Assembly: GCA_963773735.1 (NCBI GenBank)
Contig: CAVZCK010000004.1
Location: 124,001 to 188,000 of the forward strand
Source of the DNA: CAVZCK01 sp963773735
GTDB taxonomy: Bacteria; Pseudomonadota; Alphaproteobacteria; Rhizobiales; Rhodomicrobiaceae
Length of the DNA: 64,000 bases
Direction: 5' to 3'
Shown: positions 1 to 9,090 of the stretch, in pieces
Layout of the letters: the number at the start of each line of letters is the position of its first letter
How positions within the stretch are numbered: position 1 is the stretch's first letter
Notes under the pieces: generated by a model
The model's input: only the letters and a program-made list of their open reading frames with translations
The model's database searches: none
What the model was told of the DNA's origin: nothing
Position numbers and translations under genes: made by a program

Positions 1-483
1 GAATTGGCGCAGTTTTCACGTGCCTCGGTAGCTCTGGGAGCGCGCGACCGCCTCAGCGTGGTGTATTTGGAATGCGTGCGCGGCCACACGACCATATCGC
101 TCACGGTGGATGTCGGCTCGCGTCTTTCGATTTCTACCAGCGCCATCGGGCGGGCATTCCTTGCGGCCTGCACCGAAGAAGAACGCGCACCCATTCTGGA
201 AGATATCCGCGCACTCGATAATGTGAATTGGCCGAAAACGCGCGATGCGATCGCCAAGGCGATTTCCGATCACCGCATGCTCGGTTGCACCCGCTCTTTC
301 GGTGAATGGCATGAAACCGTGAACGGCATAGCGGTTGGCTTTCGGCCCGGCGGCGGGCTTCCGCCGATGGCCGTCAATTGCGGCGCGCCGTCGATGATCG
401 TGAGCCCGGATTTTCTGCTTGAGAAAGTGCGTCCGCGGCTGATCAGCCTATGCAGGAAGCTCGAAAGCAGCATGGGCATCTGA
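1..483 (+). CDS. IclR-family transcriptional regulator, C-terminal effector domain (5' partial)
   Basis: The reading frame is open from the first base of the window, so the N-terminal winged-helix domain lies upstream and only about 160 residues are visible. These match the IclR effector-binding domain: a segment on response to ligand and stable hydrophobic strands (YLECVRGHTTISL), the conserved S-x-S-x-x-G-R-A-F-L-A turn (SISTSAIGRAFLA), and the late G-E-W-H-x-x-V-N-G-I-A-V-G-F core strand followed by a C-terminal helix. The family represses or activates small catabolic operons in response to an aromatic acid or sugar-acid ligand; the ligand cannot be read here. A convergent TetR gene follows 20 bp downstream. 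Confidence 0.85.
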   Translation, partial: ELAQFSRASVALGARDRLSVVYLECVRGHTTISLTVDVGSRLSISTSAIGRAFLAACTEEERAPILEDIRALDNVNWPKTRDAIAKAISDHRMLGCTRSFGEWHETVNGIAVGFRPGGGLPPMAVNCGAPSMIVSPDFLLEKVRPRLISLCRKLESSMGI

Positions 484-503
484 CTGCGTGCTCAGGCAGC
501 GTC

Positions 504-1172
504 TCAAGCGGCCGCCAGGAATGCCGTCGAGGCCAGATCCGGTAAAGGCTTGGCGAGCACGCTTTGGATTTTCCGCGCCGGTACACCCAAGGACTTGAGC
601 GCTGTTCCAGCCAGCCGCTCAGGATAATTCTCGTCCACTTCGCCGCTTACGATCTTGAGTGTGCCGAGCAGAAGAAGCCCGCCCACGGCGTGCCGCGCCA
701 TTTCCGGATCGTCGGCCGTGAACACACCGGCAGCGATGCCGTCCTCGATGCTGCGCTTGAGCCGTTCGGCCATGGTAAAGCGGAGATGCTGACCGGATAG
801 CATGGTCCTGAGGATGAACCAGCCCCAAACCGGATCGCACTGGCTTTGCCTCAGGCAGGTCCGCAACTCCATAGCAAAGGCTTCTACCCGGTCCGACGCC
901 TTCGTGCCGAGGTTCTCATAGAGAGCGGAACTGCGAGCAAGCGCCGCGTCGATGACGGCGGCGACGATCGCCTCTTTTGAAGAGAAGTGATTGTAAAATG
1001 AGCCGTAGCCCACATCCGCGGCTTCGGTGATGTCCTGGATGACGAGCCCCTCCAGGCCTCGCGTGGCGATGATCTCATAGGTGGCTTTCATGAGTTGGCG
1101 TCTGGTATCTTCCCGGCGCCGCTCCGATCGGCTTTTGGGAGCCGGGGAGGAAGCCATGCTTTCCTTGCCCAT
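504..1172 (-). CDS. TetR/AcrR-family transcriptional regulator
   Basis: A 222-residue protein with an N-terminal TetR helix-turn-helix (residues about 20-65; recognition helix VGYGSFYNHFSSKEAI) and an all-helical ligand-binding C-terminal half. The basic segment RSERRREDTRRQLM immediately before the HTH is typical of the family. I place the start at the ATG at 1172 rather than the upstream in-frame codon at 1241, because the extra 23 residues look like untranslated leader and no TetR protein needs them. TetR proteins usually repress a neighbouring transporter or oxidoreductase gene; the outer-membrane gene 820 bp upstream on the other strand, with a perfect palindrome in front of it, is a possible target (inference). 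Confidence 0.85.
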   Translation of the reverse strand: MGKESMASSPAPKSRSERRREDTRRQLMKATYEIIATRGLEGLVIQDITEAADVGYGSFYNHFSSKEAIVAAVIDAALARSSALYENLGTKASDRVEAFAMELRTCLRQSQCDPVWGWFILRTMLSGQHLRFTMAERLKRSIEDGIAAGVFTADDPEMARHAVGGLLLLGTLKIVSGEVDENYPERLAGTALKSLGVPARKIQSVLAKPLPDLASTAFLAAA

Positions 1173-1992
1173 GTAAACCTCGTCGCTAGTCCAGCTTCGG
1201 TTTCCGTCACCACGGTCGGCCATCATCCTGCCGACTGACATACTTTATACCAGCCTCCCGTAACGTCATCACCTGCGCGCAAAAAGCCACAGATAAGATC
1301 CGGCGATCCGGGACAGTTGGCTCAACAATGAGCTTTTTTCGACAATGCGCTGTGTCGCAGACAAGGCCTTGGCAAACAAGACGAAATCCGAGCGTTCTGC
1401 ACAGCGAGGGTCGGAAACCGCTCCAATGTCCACAGAGCCAGTTGATGCGTGGACGCACAATCGTCGAGAACAGGAGCCGTCATGCAAGCGCGGCCTTCAG
1501 GCCTGGAGCCGATCTGAAACGCACAATAAATCGCGTCGACGACGGGTAACAGGTTTAATTGCCTCATCACTCAGCTTAGCTGTCCGCGCGCGCGTTGCCT
1601 GAGAGCGGCATCGCCAAGGTCTTCAACGGTGGCCGTAATTGCGAAGGATTGGTGGCGCCATGGGCAGGGATGGCGACAGCCAGCGCCGGAGCTGATCCGC
1701 GCGGCGGCCAGCGCGGCGCTCGCCGATGGCATTGTGACGTCCTTTTGAGCGAGCTTAAGCCATTTTCGCGCCAATCTTCGCGTTCCATCTCTCATTGGCG
1801 ATCGTTATCGAGGATATATACGTATAGACACGATCCCGAGATGATCTGTCCGAATTCTTTCGTTGCTATTCGGCAACGGCGAAGTCTTCAAATTTCGGCT
1901 TGGGCCAGAAAGCACTTGAGGCCGTGCCGCCACCGGCTATCATCGCGTCTGACAAATTTGTCAGAAATGACATTGGTTGGGGGAGACGAGCT
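1173..1992. other. Long intergenic region without a recognisable gene
   Basis: No open frame here has a credible start, coding bias or familiar motif; the several 70-140-codon frames overlap one another on both strands and look random. Two palindromes stand out: TATACGTATA at 1817-1826 and GACAAATTTGTC at 1951-1962. The region is likely the shared regulatory space of the divergent TetR and outer-membrane genes. Confidence 0.6.
1951..1962. promoter_or_regulatory. Perfect 12-bp palindrome, candidate operator
   Basis: GACAAATTTGTC is self-complementary and ends 30 bp upstream of the ATG at 1993, in the position expected of a repressor site. Which protein binds is unknown; the divergent TetR regulator is the nearest candidate. 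Confidence 0.4.
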
Positions 1993-3078
1993 ATGTATGG
2001 GACGAGGCCGGGGGAAAGTGACACCTCATTAGCAACCAGAAAAAAGCCCGAAAGATGGCGGGCCTTGGCAATGGGCGCGGCAGTTGCGGGATCGGTCATC
2101 GGCTGCGCGAGCACGGCATTTGCCGGGTCCGACAATAGCAGCGATACCTATGCCGGCGATGTGAACGGCATCGCCCTGCCGGCCGGCACCTTCCTCGCCA
2201 TCGAATATCTCGGTTGGCGCGACAGCAACACTTATGTCACGACGGGAAACAACATATTTACCAAGACAGGGGTGAGCGGCGGCAAAAAAGACGTCGACGG
2301 CAACCTTGATCTCTTAACGTCGATAACCCGGTTCTCCTATTTCACCCGGCTTTGGGACCATCCTTTGGTCTTGGAAGCGGCGTTTACCGTCGCCAAAGTC
2401 GAGGGGGATGCCAATGTGGGTCCGGAGCCGCTGACCAGCGCCGATGGGCTTACCGATCCTGTGCTCTTTATTAGCTACGGCCTGATCAATGCTCCCAAAG
2501 AGGAGCGCTTCCTTGCCCTGACGAACTATGTCTACCTGCCTGGGGGACGGAGCTATCAGAAATTCGAAGGCATCAACGTCACGACTCCGAACCAGACCAC
2601 CTGGGTTCCGCAAGTCGCCTATGCCGAGGGACTCGGAAAATTCGGCCTCCAGAATCTCTGGCTCGACATCATTGCTAACGCTTCGATCCATAGCGATGGT
2701 GGCGCCCCGTTGGCGGTTGAAACGATATTCGGTCCGGCTCAATTTGATAACCTCAGCCAGGACAATTCTTACGATATCAAGGCATTTCTGCGTTACGTCT
2801 TCGGACCGGCCAACTTTCTCGCCGTCGGCGTCGAGAAAAGCTGGGGCGGCGATCAAATCGCTTCTGGCGGCGGGCTTGGACTCGCCTTTGGCCCGACCTC
2901 ATTGGGCAAGGATGACTTCCTGAAGGGGCATGTTCAATTCGCCTTTCCGCTAGCCGCCGATTTCCATGTCGACACGGATTTCACGCATGATTTCGAGAGA
3001 GAAGGCGGGTTCAAGGAGGACTTTACCGGCGAGGTTCGCTTTACGAAATTCTTCCTTCCAACCGCTCCTTTGAAGTAA
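1993..3078 (+). CDS. Outer-membrane transporter-like protein (phenol meta-pathway MetA-type)
   Basis: A 361-residue exported protein. The start ATG at 1993 has a strong ribosome site (GGGGGAGACGAG) just upstream; the frame is open further 5' but without one. After a long basic leader there is a signal peptide (hydrophobic MGAAVAGSVIGCASTAFA, cleavage after AFA). The mature part has alternating aromatic strands, repeated G-x-D motifs and a terminal aromatic (KFFL near the C-terminus), as in the beta-barrel family first noted in phenol meta-cleavage operons (SphA/MetA-like). These proteins are thought to admit hydrophobic substrates. The substrate here is not known. A rho-independent terminator follows, so it is probably monocistronic. 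Confidence 0.65.
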   Translation: MYGTRPGESDTSLATRKKPERWRALAMGAAVAGSVIGCASTAFAGSDNSSDTYAGDVNGIALPAGTFLAIEYLGWRDSNTYVTTGNNIFTKTGVSGGKKDVDGNLDLLTSITRFSYFTRLWDHPLVLEAAFTVAKVEGDANVGPEPLTSADGLTDPVLFISYGLINAPKEERFLALTNYVYLPGGRSYQKFEGINVTTPNQTTWVPQVAYAEGLGKFGLQNLWLDIIANASIHSDGGAPLAVETIFGPAQFDNLSQDNSYDIKAFLRYVFGPANFLAVGVEKSWGGDQIASGGGLGLAFGPTSLGKDDFLKGHVQFAFPLAADFHVDTDFTHDFEREGGFKEDFTGEVRFTKFFLPTAPLK

Positions 3079-3110
3079 AGCCACCCCTTGGCTTGCTGTC
3101 AAAACTGCGA

Positions 3111-3137
3111 AGCGGCAGCGCGAGCTGCCGCTTTTTG
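3111..3137 (+). terminator. Rho-independent terminator
   Basis: AGCGGCAG and CTGCCGCT pair across a 6-nt loop (3111-3132) and are followed by TTTTTG. It lies 32 bp after the outer-membrane gene stop. Confidence 0.85.
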
Positions 3138-3308
3138 TTGAGCGCGATCCTGGCGGTGTTGAGCTGGACGCCAAGACCGTTCCCCTGCCGTTCGCCCAGG
3201 TCCGTGCCAGCGCTTAGCTTGAGCCGAGCTCTCCTAGATCCTCCGCGGTTCTCCGAGGATCGTTCACCAGCCCTTTGCCGCGGGCGATGCGGGCGAGTAA
3301 CCGCGGTT

Positions 3309-4949
3309 CTATTTCGCGTATTGCTCTCGCAGAACCTTCTTGTCGAGCTTGCCGACGCTGGTTTTCGGCAATGCGGCGGTGATCACGATGCGGTCCGGCA
3401 CGCCATATTTCGAGATCACGCCTTGTTCGGCGTAACTTGCGAGCAAGGTCTTGATCTCAACCTCGCTCACCTCTTGCCCCTCTCTGGCGACGACGATGGC
3501 GAACGGACGCTCGGTCCATTTCGCATCCGGTACCCCGATCACAGCCGCCTCGGCCACTCCCGGATGCCTCAGAATCAGATCCTCCAGCGCCAATGACGAA
3601 ATCCATTCGCCGCCTGACTTGATCACATCCTTGATACGGTCAGTGATCTTGAGATAGCCGTCGGCATCGATGACGGCGATATCGCCCGTATGCAGCCAGC
3701 CCCCCTCCCACAGTTTGGCGGAACTGACGGGGTCCTTCAGATATCCCTGCGTCAGCCAAGGTGCCCTCGCCACGATCTCGCCTTGCGCCTTGCCGTCATG
3801 CGGGACGTCTTTCATCGCCCCGTCCACGACCCGCAGCTGCACGAAATCGACCGGCCGTCCCGTGAGGCAGCGTATTGTGGCCTGCCGGTCGATGTCCCAT
3901 TCAAGCATCTCCGGCTTCAGGCGCGAGAAGGTCAAAAGCGGACCCGTCTCGGACATGCCATAGCCGGTGAAGAGATCGATGCCTTGCTCCAAGGCTTGCT
4001 TGGCAAGCGCACATGGCAATGCTGCTCCACCGACCACCAGTTTCCAGCCGGACAGGCTCACGGATTTTGCTTTGGCCGCGGCCAGGACCATCTGCAGTAT
4101 GGTGGGCACGCAATGTGAAAAACTGACCTGCTCGCGCGCAAGGAGGTCCACGACCAGCTCGGGCATGTAGCGCCCCGGATAGATTTGTTTCACTCCGAGC
4201 ATGGTCGCGACATAGGGCAGGCCCCAGGCGTGGACATGGAACATCGGCGTGATAGGCATGTACACGTCGTTTTTGGTGAATTGACCGTGCGGAGCGTCGG
4301 CAAGCGCCGCCCGCATCGCCATCGTGTGCAGCACGAGCTGCCGGTGACTGTAGTAGACGCCCTTTGGCAGTCCCGTAGTGCCTGTGGTGTAGAACGTCGT
4401 TGCCCGCGTGTTCTCGTCGAAATCCGGGAAAGTGTAGCCCGGGTCCGACTGCGCCAGGAGCGCTTCGTATTCCGCTACGATCGGAAGATTGCTGTCGGGC
4501 GCCTGCGCGCCGTCGCTCAGCAGCACGACCGTCTTGCCAGGCGAGACACGGCTCCAAATATCCCGAATACAAGGCAGGAAGTCGGTGTTGACCAGAATTA
4601 CGTCGTCTTCGGCATGGTTGATGGTGTACAGGATCTGTTCGGGCGACAGGCGCGGGTTGATATGCCGCAGCACCGCGCCCATCATCGGCACGGCAAAGAA
4701 GCATTCGAGATAGCGGTGACTATCCCAGTCCATCACGGCAACCGTGTCGCCGGCACGGACGCCGAGGCTCGCCAGGCCGGAAGCCAGCCGGCCGATCCTC
4801 TGCCGTAGGTCACGGTAGCTGAAACGCCTCTTGTCGGCGTAGACGATCGTTTGATCGGGAGCCGCTGTCAACCCGGCTTCGAGAAGGCTCTTGATCAGCA
4901 GCGGATAGTCATAGGCCGATGGCGTTTTCTCGATTGGCTTACTTATCAT
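3309..4949 (-). CDS. Medium/long-chain fatty acid--CoA ligase (AMP-binding)
   Basis: A 546-residue ANL-superfamily acyl-CoA synthetase that activates a carboxylic acid to an acyl-adenylate and then to the CoA thioester. Visible motifs in order: the P-loop YTTGTTGLPKG, the adenine-binding GYGMSETGP, the hinge-proximal GGWLHTGDIAVIDADGY, KDVIKSGGEWIS, and the catalytic C-terminal lysine in KTSVGKLDKK. Length and the H-x-x-x-W-G region (FHVHAWGLPY) resemble AlkK-type medium/long-chain ligases. The ATG at 4949 is chosen over an in-frame GTG at 4970 because GGAGCG lies just upstream of it. It sits alone, convergent with the preceding gene. Exact chain length is not predictable. Confidence 0.88.
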   Translation of the reverse strand: MISKPIEKTPSAYDYPLLIKSLLEAGLTAAPDQTIVYADKRRFSYRDLRQRIGRLASGLASLGVRAGDTVAVMDWDSHRYLECFFAVPMMGAVLRHINPRLSPEQILYTINHAEDDVILVNTDFLPCIRDIWSRVSPGKTVVLLSDGAQAPDSNLPIVAEYEALLAQSDPGYTFPDFDENTRATTFYTTGTTGLPKGVYYSHRQLVLHTMAMRAALADAPHGQFTKNDVYMPITPMFHVHAWGLPYVATMLGVKQIYPGRYMPELVVDLLAREQVSFSHCVPTILQMVLAAAKAKSVSLSGWKLVVGGAALPCALAKQALEQGIDLFTGYGMSETGPLLTFSRLKPEMLEWDIDRQATIRCLTGRPVDFVQLRVVDGAMKDVPHDGKAQGEIVARAPWLTQGYLKDPVSSAKLWEGGWLHTGDIAVIDADGYLKITDRIKDVIKSGGEWISSLALEDLILRHPGVAEAAVIGVPDAKWTERPFAIVVAREGQEVSEVEIKTLLASYAEQGVISKYGVPDRIVITAALPKTSVGKLDKKVLREQYAK

Positions 4950-5284
4950 GGGGCGCTCCGCGGTTCGCACCTCGATCCAGGCAGCTGTCCAATGGGACTG
5001 GCATGGACGCCCGCCAGCCTCGTGAACACTTCAGGCGATACAGATCGAAGCTTAGTGTACTGCGATTGGACTGCCGCGTATCGAAGATTAGGTGACGAGC
5101 ACCGCTCACATTGATGCCAAATGAGCGGATCGGATCGGTTTGACCCTGTGAGAACACTCTACGTGGTATACCCGCCTACAATCTGACGGGTCATGACCAT
5201 CACTAGCCTGCCACGACCGCCCTATGCTTCGAGTGATTTTGCTGAATTTCATGCACACCGGAGCAGCAGCGCTGCCCCTGACGG
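4950..5284. other. Intergenic region, nothing recognised
   Basis: About 335 bp between the acyl-CoA ligase start and the end of the TPM-domain gene. Overlapping frames are shadows; no terminator, RNA or repeat is evident. It must contain the ligase promoter. Confidence 0.5.
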
Positions 5285-5902
5285 CTATCCCAGCACGATC
5301 AGGTGATCCGGCAGGTGGCGGACATCTCCTGCGCTGGCCGGGAAATGCTTTGCCAGCAGGGCTCCGACCCGCTCGATCGCTTTGATCAGCGCACTGTTTG
5401 CATGCCCGGCGCCGATCTCGGTCGTCAACCCATCGACGATCTCCTGCCAGGCGGATTGCTCGACCTTTTCGTGGAGCCCCGTATCGGCAATGATCTCCGC
5501 ATAGCGCTCGGCGACCGAGACGAACACGAGCACCCCAGTCCGGCCTGCCGTCGTATCCAGGTCCAGCGCGAGGAACTGTTCGACCGCCCGGCGATGGGCA
5601 CGGCTGCGCAGTATGGCGCGCGGCACGATGCGGAACCGGATGCTGCGCGGCATGAGCGCTAGCGCCAGCAGCAGGAACACGCCAAGCTGCAGTGCATAGA
5701 TCCATTGCACCGTCATCCAGGTGAAGTAGATCAGCGGCCAGGGCACGAAGAGCGCAACCGCGGCAGCGATCAGAAACGGTATCGAAAGATAGCTGGCGCT
5801 ATCGGGGGTGATGACCGCCACGATCTCCCCGCTGGTGCGCTTCTCGGCGTCCGTGATGGCGGCCGAAATGCGTTGCTGATCGTCCTCGGTGATGAGGCTC
5901 AT
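5285..5902 (-). CDS. TPM-domain membrane protein
   Basis: A 205-residue protein with a short N-terminal part of the TPM fold (TEDDQQRISAAITDAEKRTS, then GEIVAVI), two adjacent membrane helices (residues about 40-62 and 68-85) and the C-terminal half of the domain (VLVFVSVAERYAEIIAD through the AIERVGALLAKHFP helix). TPM domains occur in photosystem II repair phosphatase TLP18.3 and in bacterial YgcG; the bacterial role is unclear. It is the last gene of a three-gene minus-strand operon with a second TPM protein and LemA, a pairing seen in many bacteria. Confidence 0.8.
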   Translation of the reverse strand: MSLITEDDQQRISAAITDAEKRTSGEIVAVITPDSASYLSIPFLIAAAVALFVPWPLIYFTWMTVQWIYALQLGVFLLLALALMPRSIRFRIVPRAILRSRAHRRAVEQFLALDLDTTAGRTGVLVFVSVAERYAEIIADTGLHEKVEQSAWQEIVDGLTTEIGAGHANSALIKAIERVGALLAKHFPASAGDVRHLPDHLIVLG

Positions 5903-5941
5903 GACTTTTTGATCCCGCGCCGACGAGGTTTCATTTTCACG

Positions 5942-6769
5942 CTACCAGCTTCCGGACGATCCGCCGCCGCCGAAGTCTCCGCCCCCGCCGCCGAACCCGC
6001 CACCGCCATTTCCGCCACCCGATCCGCCCCAGTGGCCGGAGCCACCCCACCCCCCTGGGACGATGATCGGATATGCGCCGCCATAGCCGCCGCGCCGCCG
6101 CTGGCCGGCTGGCAGGTGCCTCGATTGCTGATAGTGCGAATACAGCGCGAACGAGATGACGAGGGCCCAGAATAGCAAGGTCAGCATGCTGTCCCAGTCG
6201 ACGCCGGGCGTCGGTTTCACTCTGCTCGCGCGCCGCTGTTTGACGGCATCGGCGTCGCCGAGGATCACATCGGTGATATCACGCACCGCGGCCTTGATTC
6301 CGCCCCCCCAGTCGCCCCGCCGAAACGCCGGCAATATGGCGTTCTGGATAATCAGGGACGACATCGCATCGGTCAGTTGCGGCTCGAGGCCGCGCCCGAC
6401 CTCGATGCGAACCTTATGCTCGTTCGGCGCCACGATCAGCAGCACGCCGTTATTGACCTTCGCTTGTCCGATCCCCCAGGCGCGGCCGAGCTGGTAGCCG
6501 TAATCCTCGATCGCGTAGCCTTGCAGCGACTTCAGCGTGACAACCACAAGCTGGTCGGACGATTTTTTCTCGAGCGCTTCGAGATCGGCGGTCAGCTGAG
6601 CAATATCGGCGGACGATAGGAGGCCGGCCTCATCGACCACCCTGCCCGCCAATTGGGGAAAACGCGGCTGGGCCTGCGCGAGAGCGGAGCACAACAGCAC
6701 GATGACCGTCGCAAGCGCCAGTCGCAGAACGCCGGGGCGGGCGGTCAACATGGCAAGGCCGCGCGGCAT
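5942..6769 (-). CDS. TPM-domain protein, YgcG-like, with glycine-rich tail
   Basis: A 275-residue exported and membrane-anchored protein. Order: signal peptide (residues about 10-33, ending SALAQA), TPM domain (about 36-160: VVDEAGLLSSADIAQL, VVTLKSLQGYAIEDYG, GVLLIVAPNEHKVRIEVGRG), one transmembrane helix (about 200-215) and a very glycine-rich C-terminus ending GGGSSGSW. This is the classic YgcG layout. The ATG at 6769 lies 4 bp after the LemA stop, so the two are translated together; an alternative ATG is at 6751. Frame remains open upstream but that part overlaps lemA and is not credible. Confidence 0.85.
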   Translation of the reverse strand: MPRGLAMLTARPGVLRLALATVIVLLCSALAQAQPRFPQLAGRVVDEAGLLSSADIAQLTADLEALEKKSSDQLVVVTLKSLQGYAIEDYGYQLGRAWGIGQAKVNNGVLLIVAPNEHKVRIEVGRGLEPQLTDAMSSLIIQNAILPAFRRGDWGGGIKAAVRDITDVILGDADAVKQRRASRVKPTPGVDWDSMLTLLFWALVISFALYSHYQQSRHLPAGQRRRGGYGGAYPIIVPGGWGGSGHWGGSGGGNGGGGFGGGGGDFGGGGSSGSW

Positions 6770-6773
6770 GACG

Positions 6774-7397
6774 CTACTTCTTGGTGCCGAAATCCACACG
6801 CGGCGGCTTGGTCTCCTCGGCGGGGATGTCGAATGTGGCCATCTCCTTGGCGCCCGAATACAGGATCGACCTCCAGATCCGCCCCGGGAAGGTGCTGATC
6901 TCGGTGTTGTAGGCGCGGACGGCAGTAATGTAGTCGCGCCGGGCGATGGCAATGCGGTTCTCAGTGCCCTCGAGCTGGCTCTGGAGGGCCAGGAAATTCT
7001 GGCCGGATTTGATGTCGGGATAGCGCTCCGACACGACCAGCAACTGGCGCAGCGCGCCGCCGAGATTGTTCTGAGCGTCCTGGAAGCGTTTCATGGCATC
7101 AGGGTTGGTGAGGATGTCGGGTGGAACCTGGACGCTCGTGGCTTTCGCGCGCGCTTCCGTGACTTGCGTCAGGACGCTCTTTTCCTGTTCGGCAAAGCCC
7201 TTCACGCTCTCGACCAGATTGGGGACGAGATCGGCACGACGCTTATATTGATTGAGCACCTCGGCCCAGGCGGCCTTGGCGTTCTGTTCATAGGTCGGGA
7301 TCGTGTTGATCCCGCAGCCGGTGAGCGCCAGAACCGCGAGCACCATGATGAACCGGCTGGTGCGTCGCAAGGCTATAACAGTTGATGTCGAATGCAT
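6774..7397 (-). CDS. lemA: LemA-family lipoprotein
   Basis: A 207-residue lipoprotein. The signal ends in a lipobox (ALTGC), so the mature cysteine is acylated. The rest is the LemA fold: YEQNAKAAWAEVLNQYKRRADLVPNLV, then the long helices with SQLEGTENRIAIARRDY and the terminal FP-rich segment. The start at 7397 has AGGGG 9 nt upstream; an upstream in-frame codon at 7454 is less likely. LemA proteins are widely encoded with TPM/YgcG partners, as here; their function in envelope physiology is not settled. Confidence 0.88.
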   Translation of the reverse strand: MHSTSTVIALRRTSRFIMVLAVLALTGCGINTIPTYEQNAKAAWAEVLNQYKRRADLVPNLVESVKGFAEQEKSVLTQVTEARAKATSVQVPPDILTNPDAMKRFQDAQNNLGGALRQLLVVSERYPDIKSGQNFLALQSQLEGTENRIAIARRDYITAVRAYNTEISTFPGRIWRSILYSGAKEMATFDIPAEETKPPRVDFGTKK

Positions 7398-7796
7398 CGA
7401 GATCGCCCCTCGTGTTGGCGTGTATGGATGCCCGGTTGGCGGGATTCTAGGCAACGCAGACTTCAGTCATTTAGGCACACCGGACATTTCATGCGCATCT
7501 TTACACGCTGTTGCTTAACCAGGCCATTCGCTCGTGCAGCGGTCCAAACCGAGGCTTCAGCCGGAGTTTGGCAAATCGATGCAGAAAAATGATCATAGCA
7601 ACTTTATGAGTGCGGCAATCCGGAACGGCCGATCGCGGAGGCGGACAATGTCAATGCGTTCACTAGTGCGGCAATTCGGAACGGCCGATGAACGTCATAG
7701 GCTTTCGGCGCCCCGTCGAGCGGGCTGTTCGGGCATGTCGTCGCTTGTCCTGCCGACCGAGCCGCTGGCCAGATGCCCTGTCGTTTCAGGGCCGCA
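7398..7796. other. Intergenic region with a 25-bp direct repeat
   Basis: About 400 bp between lemA and the degraded methyltransferase. Apart from the direct repeat at 7609-7689 nothing recognisable was found. The 3' end of the methyltransferase reading frame runs into it without conserved sequence. Confidence 0.5.
7609..7689. repeat. 25-bp direct repeat, two copies
   Basis: Copies at 7609-7633 and 7665-7689 differ at one position; each reads AGTGCGGCAAT(C/T)CGGAACGG and then CCGAT. The start-to-start spacing is 56 bp. It may be a duplicated protein site or the residue of a small duplication next to a decayed gene. Confidence 0.6.
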
Positions 7797-8449
7797 GGCC
7801 AAACATCCATTCCGATCGACGCCTCATCGATGTCGCATCGGCTGAAGCCCGCCTTCGTCGCCATAGGCACGCGGCCGGGCGATAGGCGCGGCTCCTGAGC
7901 ATATGCTTGAAGGTCAAGCCAGTGATCAGGGCATTGATCCGACCCCCGGCGCGCGATTTCACGAATTCATCGATCGTGGCATCGGACACGTCGCTGCGCA
8001 TGTCGATGATCAGGGCGGTGCCTTCGGGCTTCAGCACGCGTCGCATTTCGCCGAGTGCCTTCACCGGGTCGCTGAAGTTCTTGAACGCCGCGCGGCAGAC
8101 GATGAAGTCGAATGAGCCGGGTGCGAATGGGAGGGCATGAGCGTCGCCCTGCCGGAAGTCGATATTCAGGCCGGCCATGCGTGCATTCTCGGTGGCGATC
8201 CTGACGAATGGACTTGCTGACGTCAAGCCCGGTGATCTGGTAGGCGCCGAGCTTGGCGAGTTCGATCGCCAGAAATCCGGGCCCGGGGGCAATCTCAAGG
8301 ATCTGCGCGCCTGCGGGCAGGCGATCTGCGATCACCCGCGCAGTGCGGCGGAAATCCTCGATATCGCCTGCGGTATTCTTGGCGTACCAATTGGCGATGA
8401 AGCCTTCCATTCCGATGCCCCGATAGGGCTTTGACTGGCTTGCCTGCAT
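7797..8449 (-). pseudogene. Class I SAM-dependent methyltransferase, frameshifted twice
   Basis: The gene starts at the ATG at 8449 with a perfect GGAGG site. The first frame gives YRGIGMEGFIANWYAKNT, then the SAM-binding motif I (ILEIAPGPGFLAIELAK) and GLDVSKS. An extra base near 8210 shifts to a second frame carrying FVRIATENAR, GDAHALPF, FDFIVCRAAFKNF and VLKPEGTALIIDMRSD. A second shift near 7885 moves to a third frame with KAGFSRCDIDEASIGMDVW, after which similarity ends. All three parts align end to end with one UbiE/Methyltransf_11-type enzyme. It is divergently transcribed from a MarR gene. Either decayed or damaged by sequencing error. Confidence 0.8.
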
Positions 8450-8525
8450 AGGACCTCCTGCATGTGACGGGACCATTGCCCGCAATTGCGCGCGAGCGCG
8501 GCCGTATTGAACGTTGCGCGGTTGC

Positions 8526-8581
8526 AAGATATCTTAGTGGAGAGTTTACCTCGGACTTATATATCTCAGTTAATAAGATAT
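8526..8581. promoter_or_regulatory. Candidate MarR operators in divergent promoter
   Basis: AAGATATCTT at 8526-8535 is a perfect palindrome, and ATATCT (8561-8566) pairs with AGATAT (8576-8581). Both share the AGATATC core and lie between the methyltransferase start (8449) and the MarR start (8602), the usual place for MarR autoregulation. Confidence 0.5.
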
Positions 8582-8601
8582 CATGACACTAAGGGATGCT
8601 T

Positions 8602-9090
8602 ATGACGGTGTCAAGAGAGCGGCCTGCGCGCGAAGCACTGCTCACGGCGCTTGAGCAGGCGATGCGCAAATCCAGCGCCCAGGGCGTGCTGTTCAGCCAG
8701 ACGGTCGCGGCACGCCTCGGGATCACCAGCAGCGACCTCGAGTGCCTCGACATTATCCTCCTTAACGCCCGCGTGACCGCAGGCGAGCTTGCCGCCGCAA
8801 CCGGATTGACCACCGGCGCCATTACTGGCGTTATCGACCGGCTGGAGAAAGCGGGGTTCGCCCAGCGCGAGCGCGATCCGAGCGACCGCCGCAAAATTTT
8901 TGTGCGCGCGCTACCGGCTGTCGAGCAGCACATCGCGCCGCTCTATCGCTCTTTGCAGCAGGCCGCCGCTGCTGAACTCGCCGGTTACACCGACAAGCAG
9001 CTCGCCTTGCTGCTCGATTTCTTCACCCGCGCCGGTCGCATGATGATCGCCGAGACTGCGAAGCTGCGTGACGTCGAGGGGAGCGGCTAG
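8602..9090 (+). CDS. MarR-family transcriptional regulator
   Basis: A 162-residue MarR protein: winged helix with LDIILLNARVTAGELAAATG, recognition helix TGAITGVIDRLEKAGFA, and the wing QRERDPSDRRKIFV. I choose the ATG at 8602 because AAGGG lies 7 nt upstream of it; the ATG at 8596 overlaps that ribosome site. It is divergent from the methyltransferase pseudogene, and AGATATC palindromes lie between them, so autoregulation plus control of the methyltransferase is likely. Ligand unknown. Confidence 0.88.
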   Translation: MTVSRERPAREALLTALEQAMRKSSAQGVLFSQTVAARLGITSSDLECLDIILLNARVTAGELAAATGLTTGAITGVIDRLEKAGFAQRERDPSDRRKIFVRALPAVEQHIAPLYRSLQQAAAAELAGYTDKQLALLLDFFTRAGRMMIAETAKLRDVEGSG

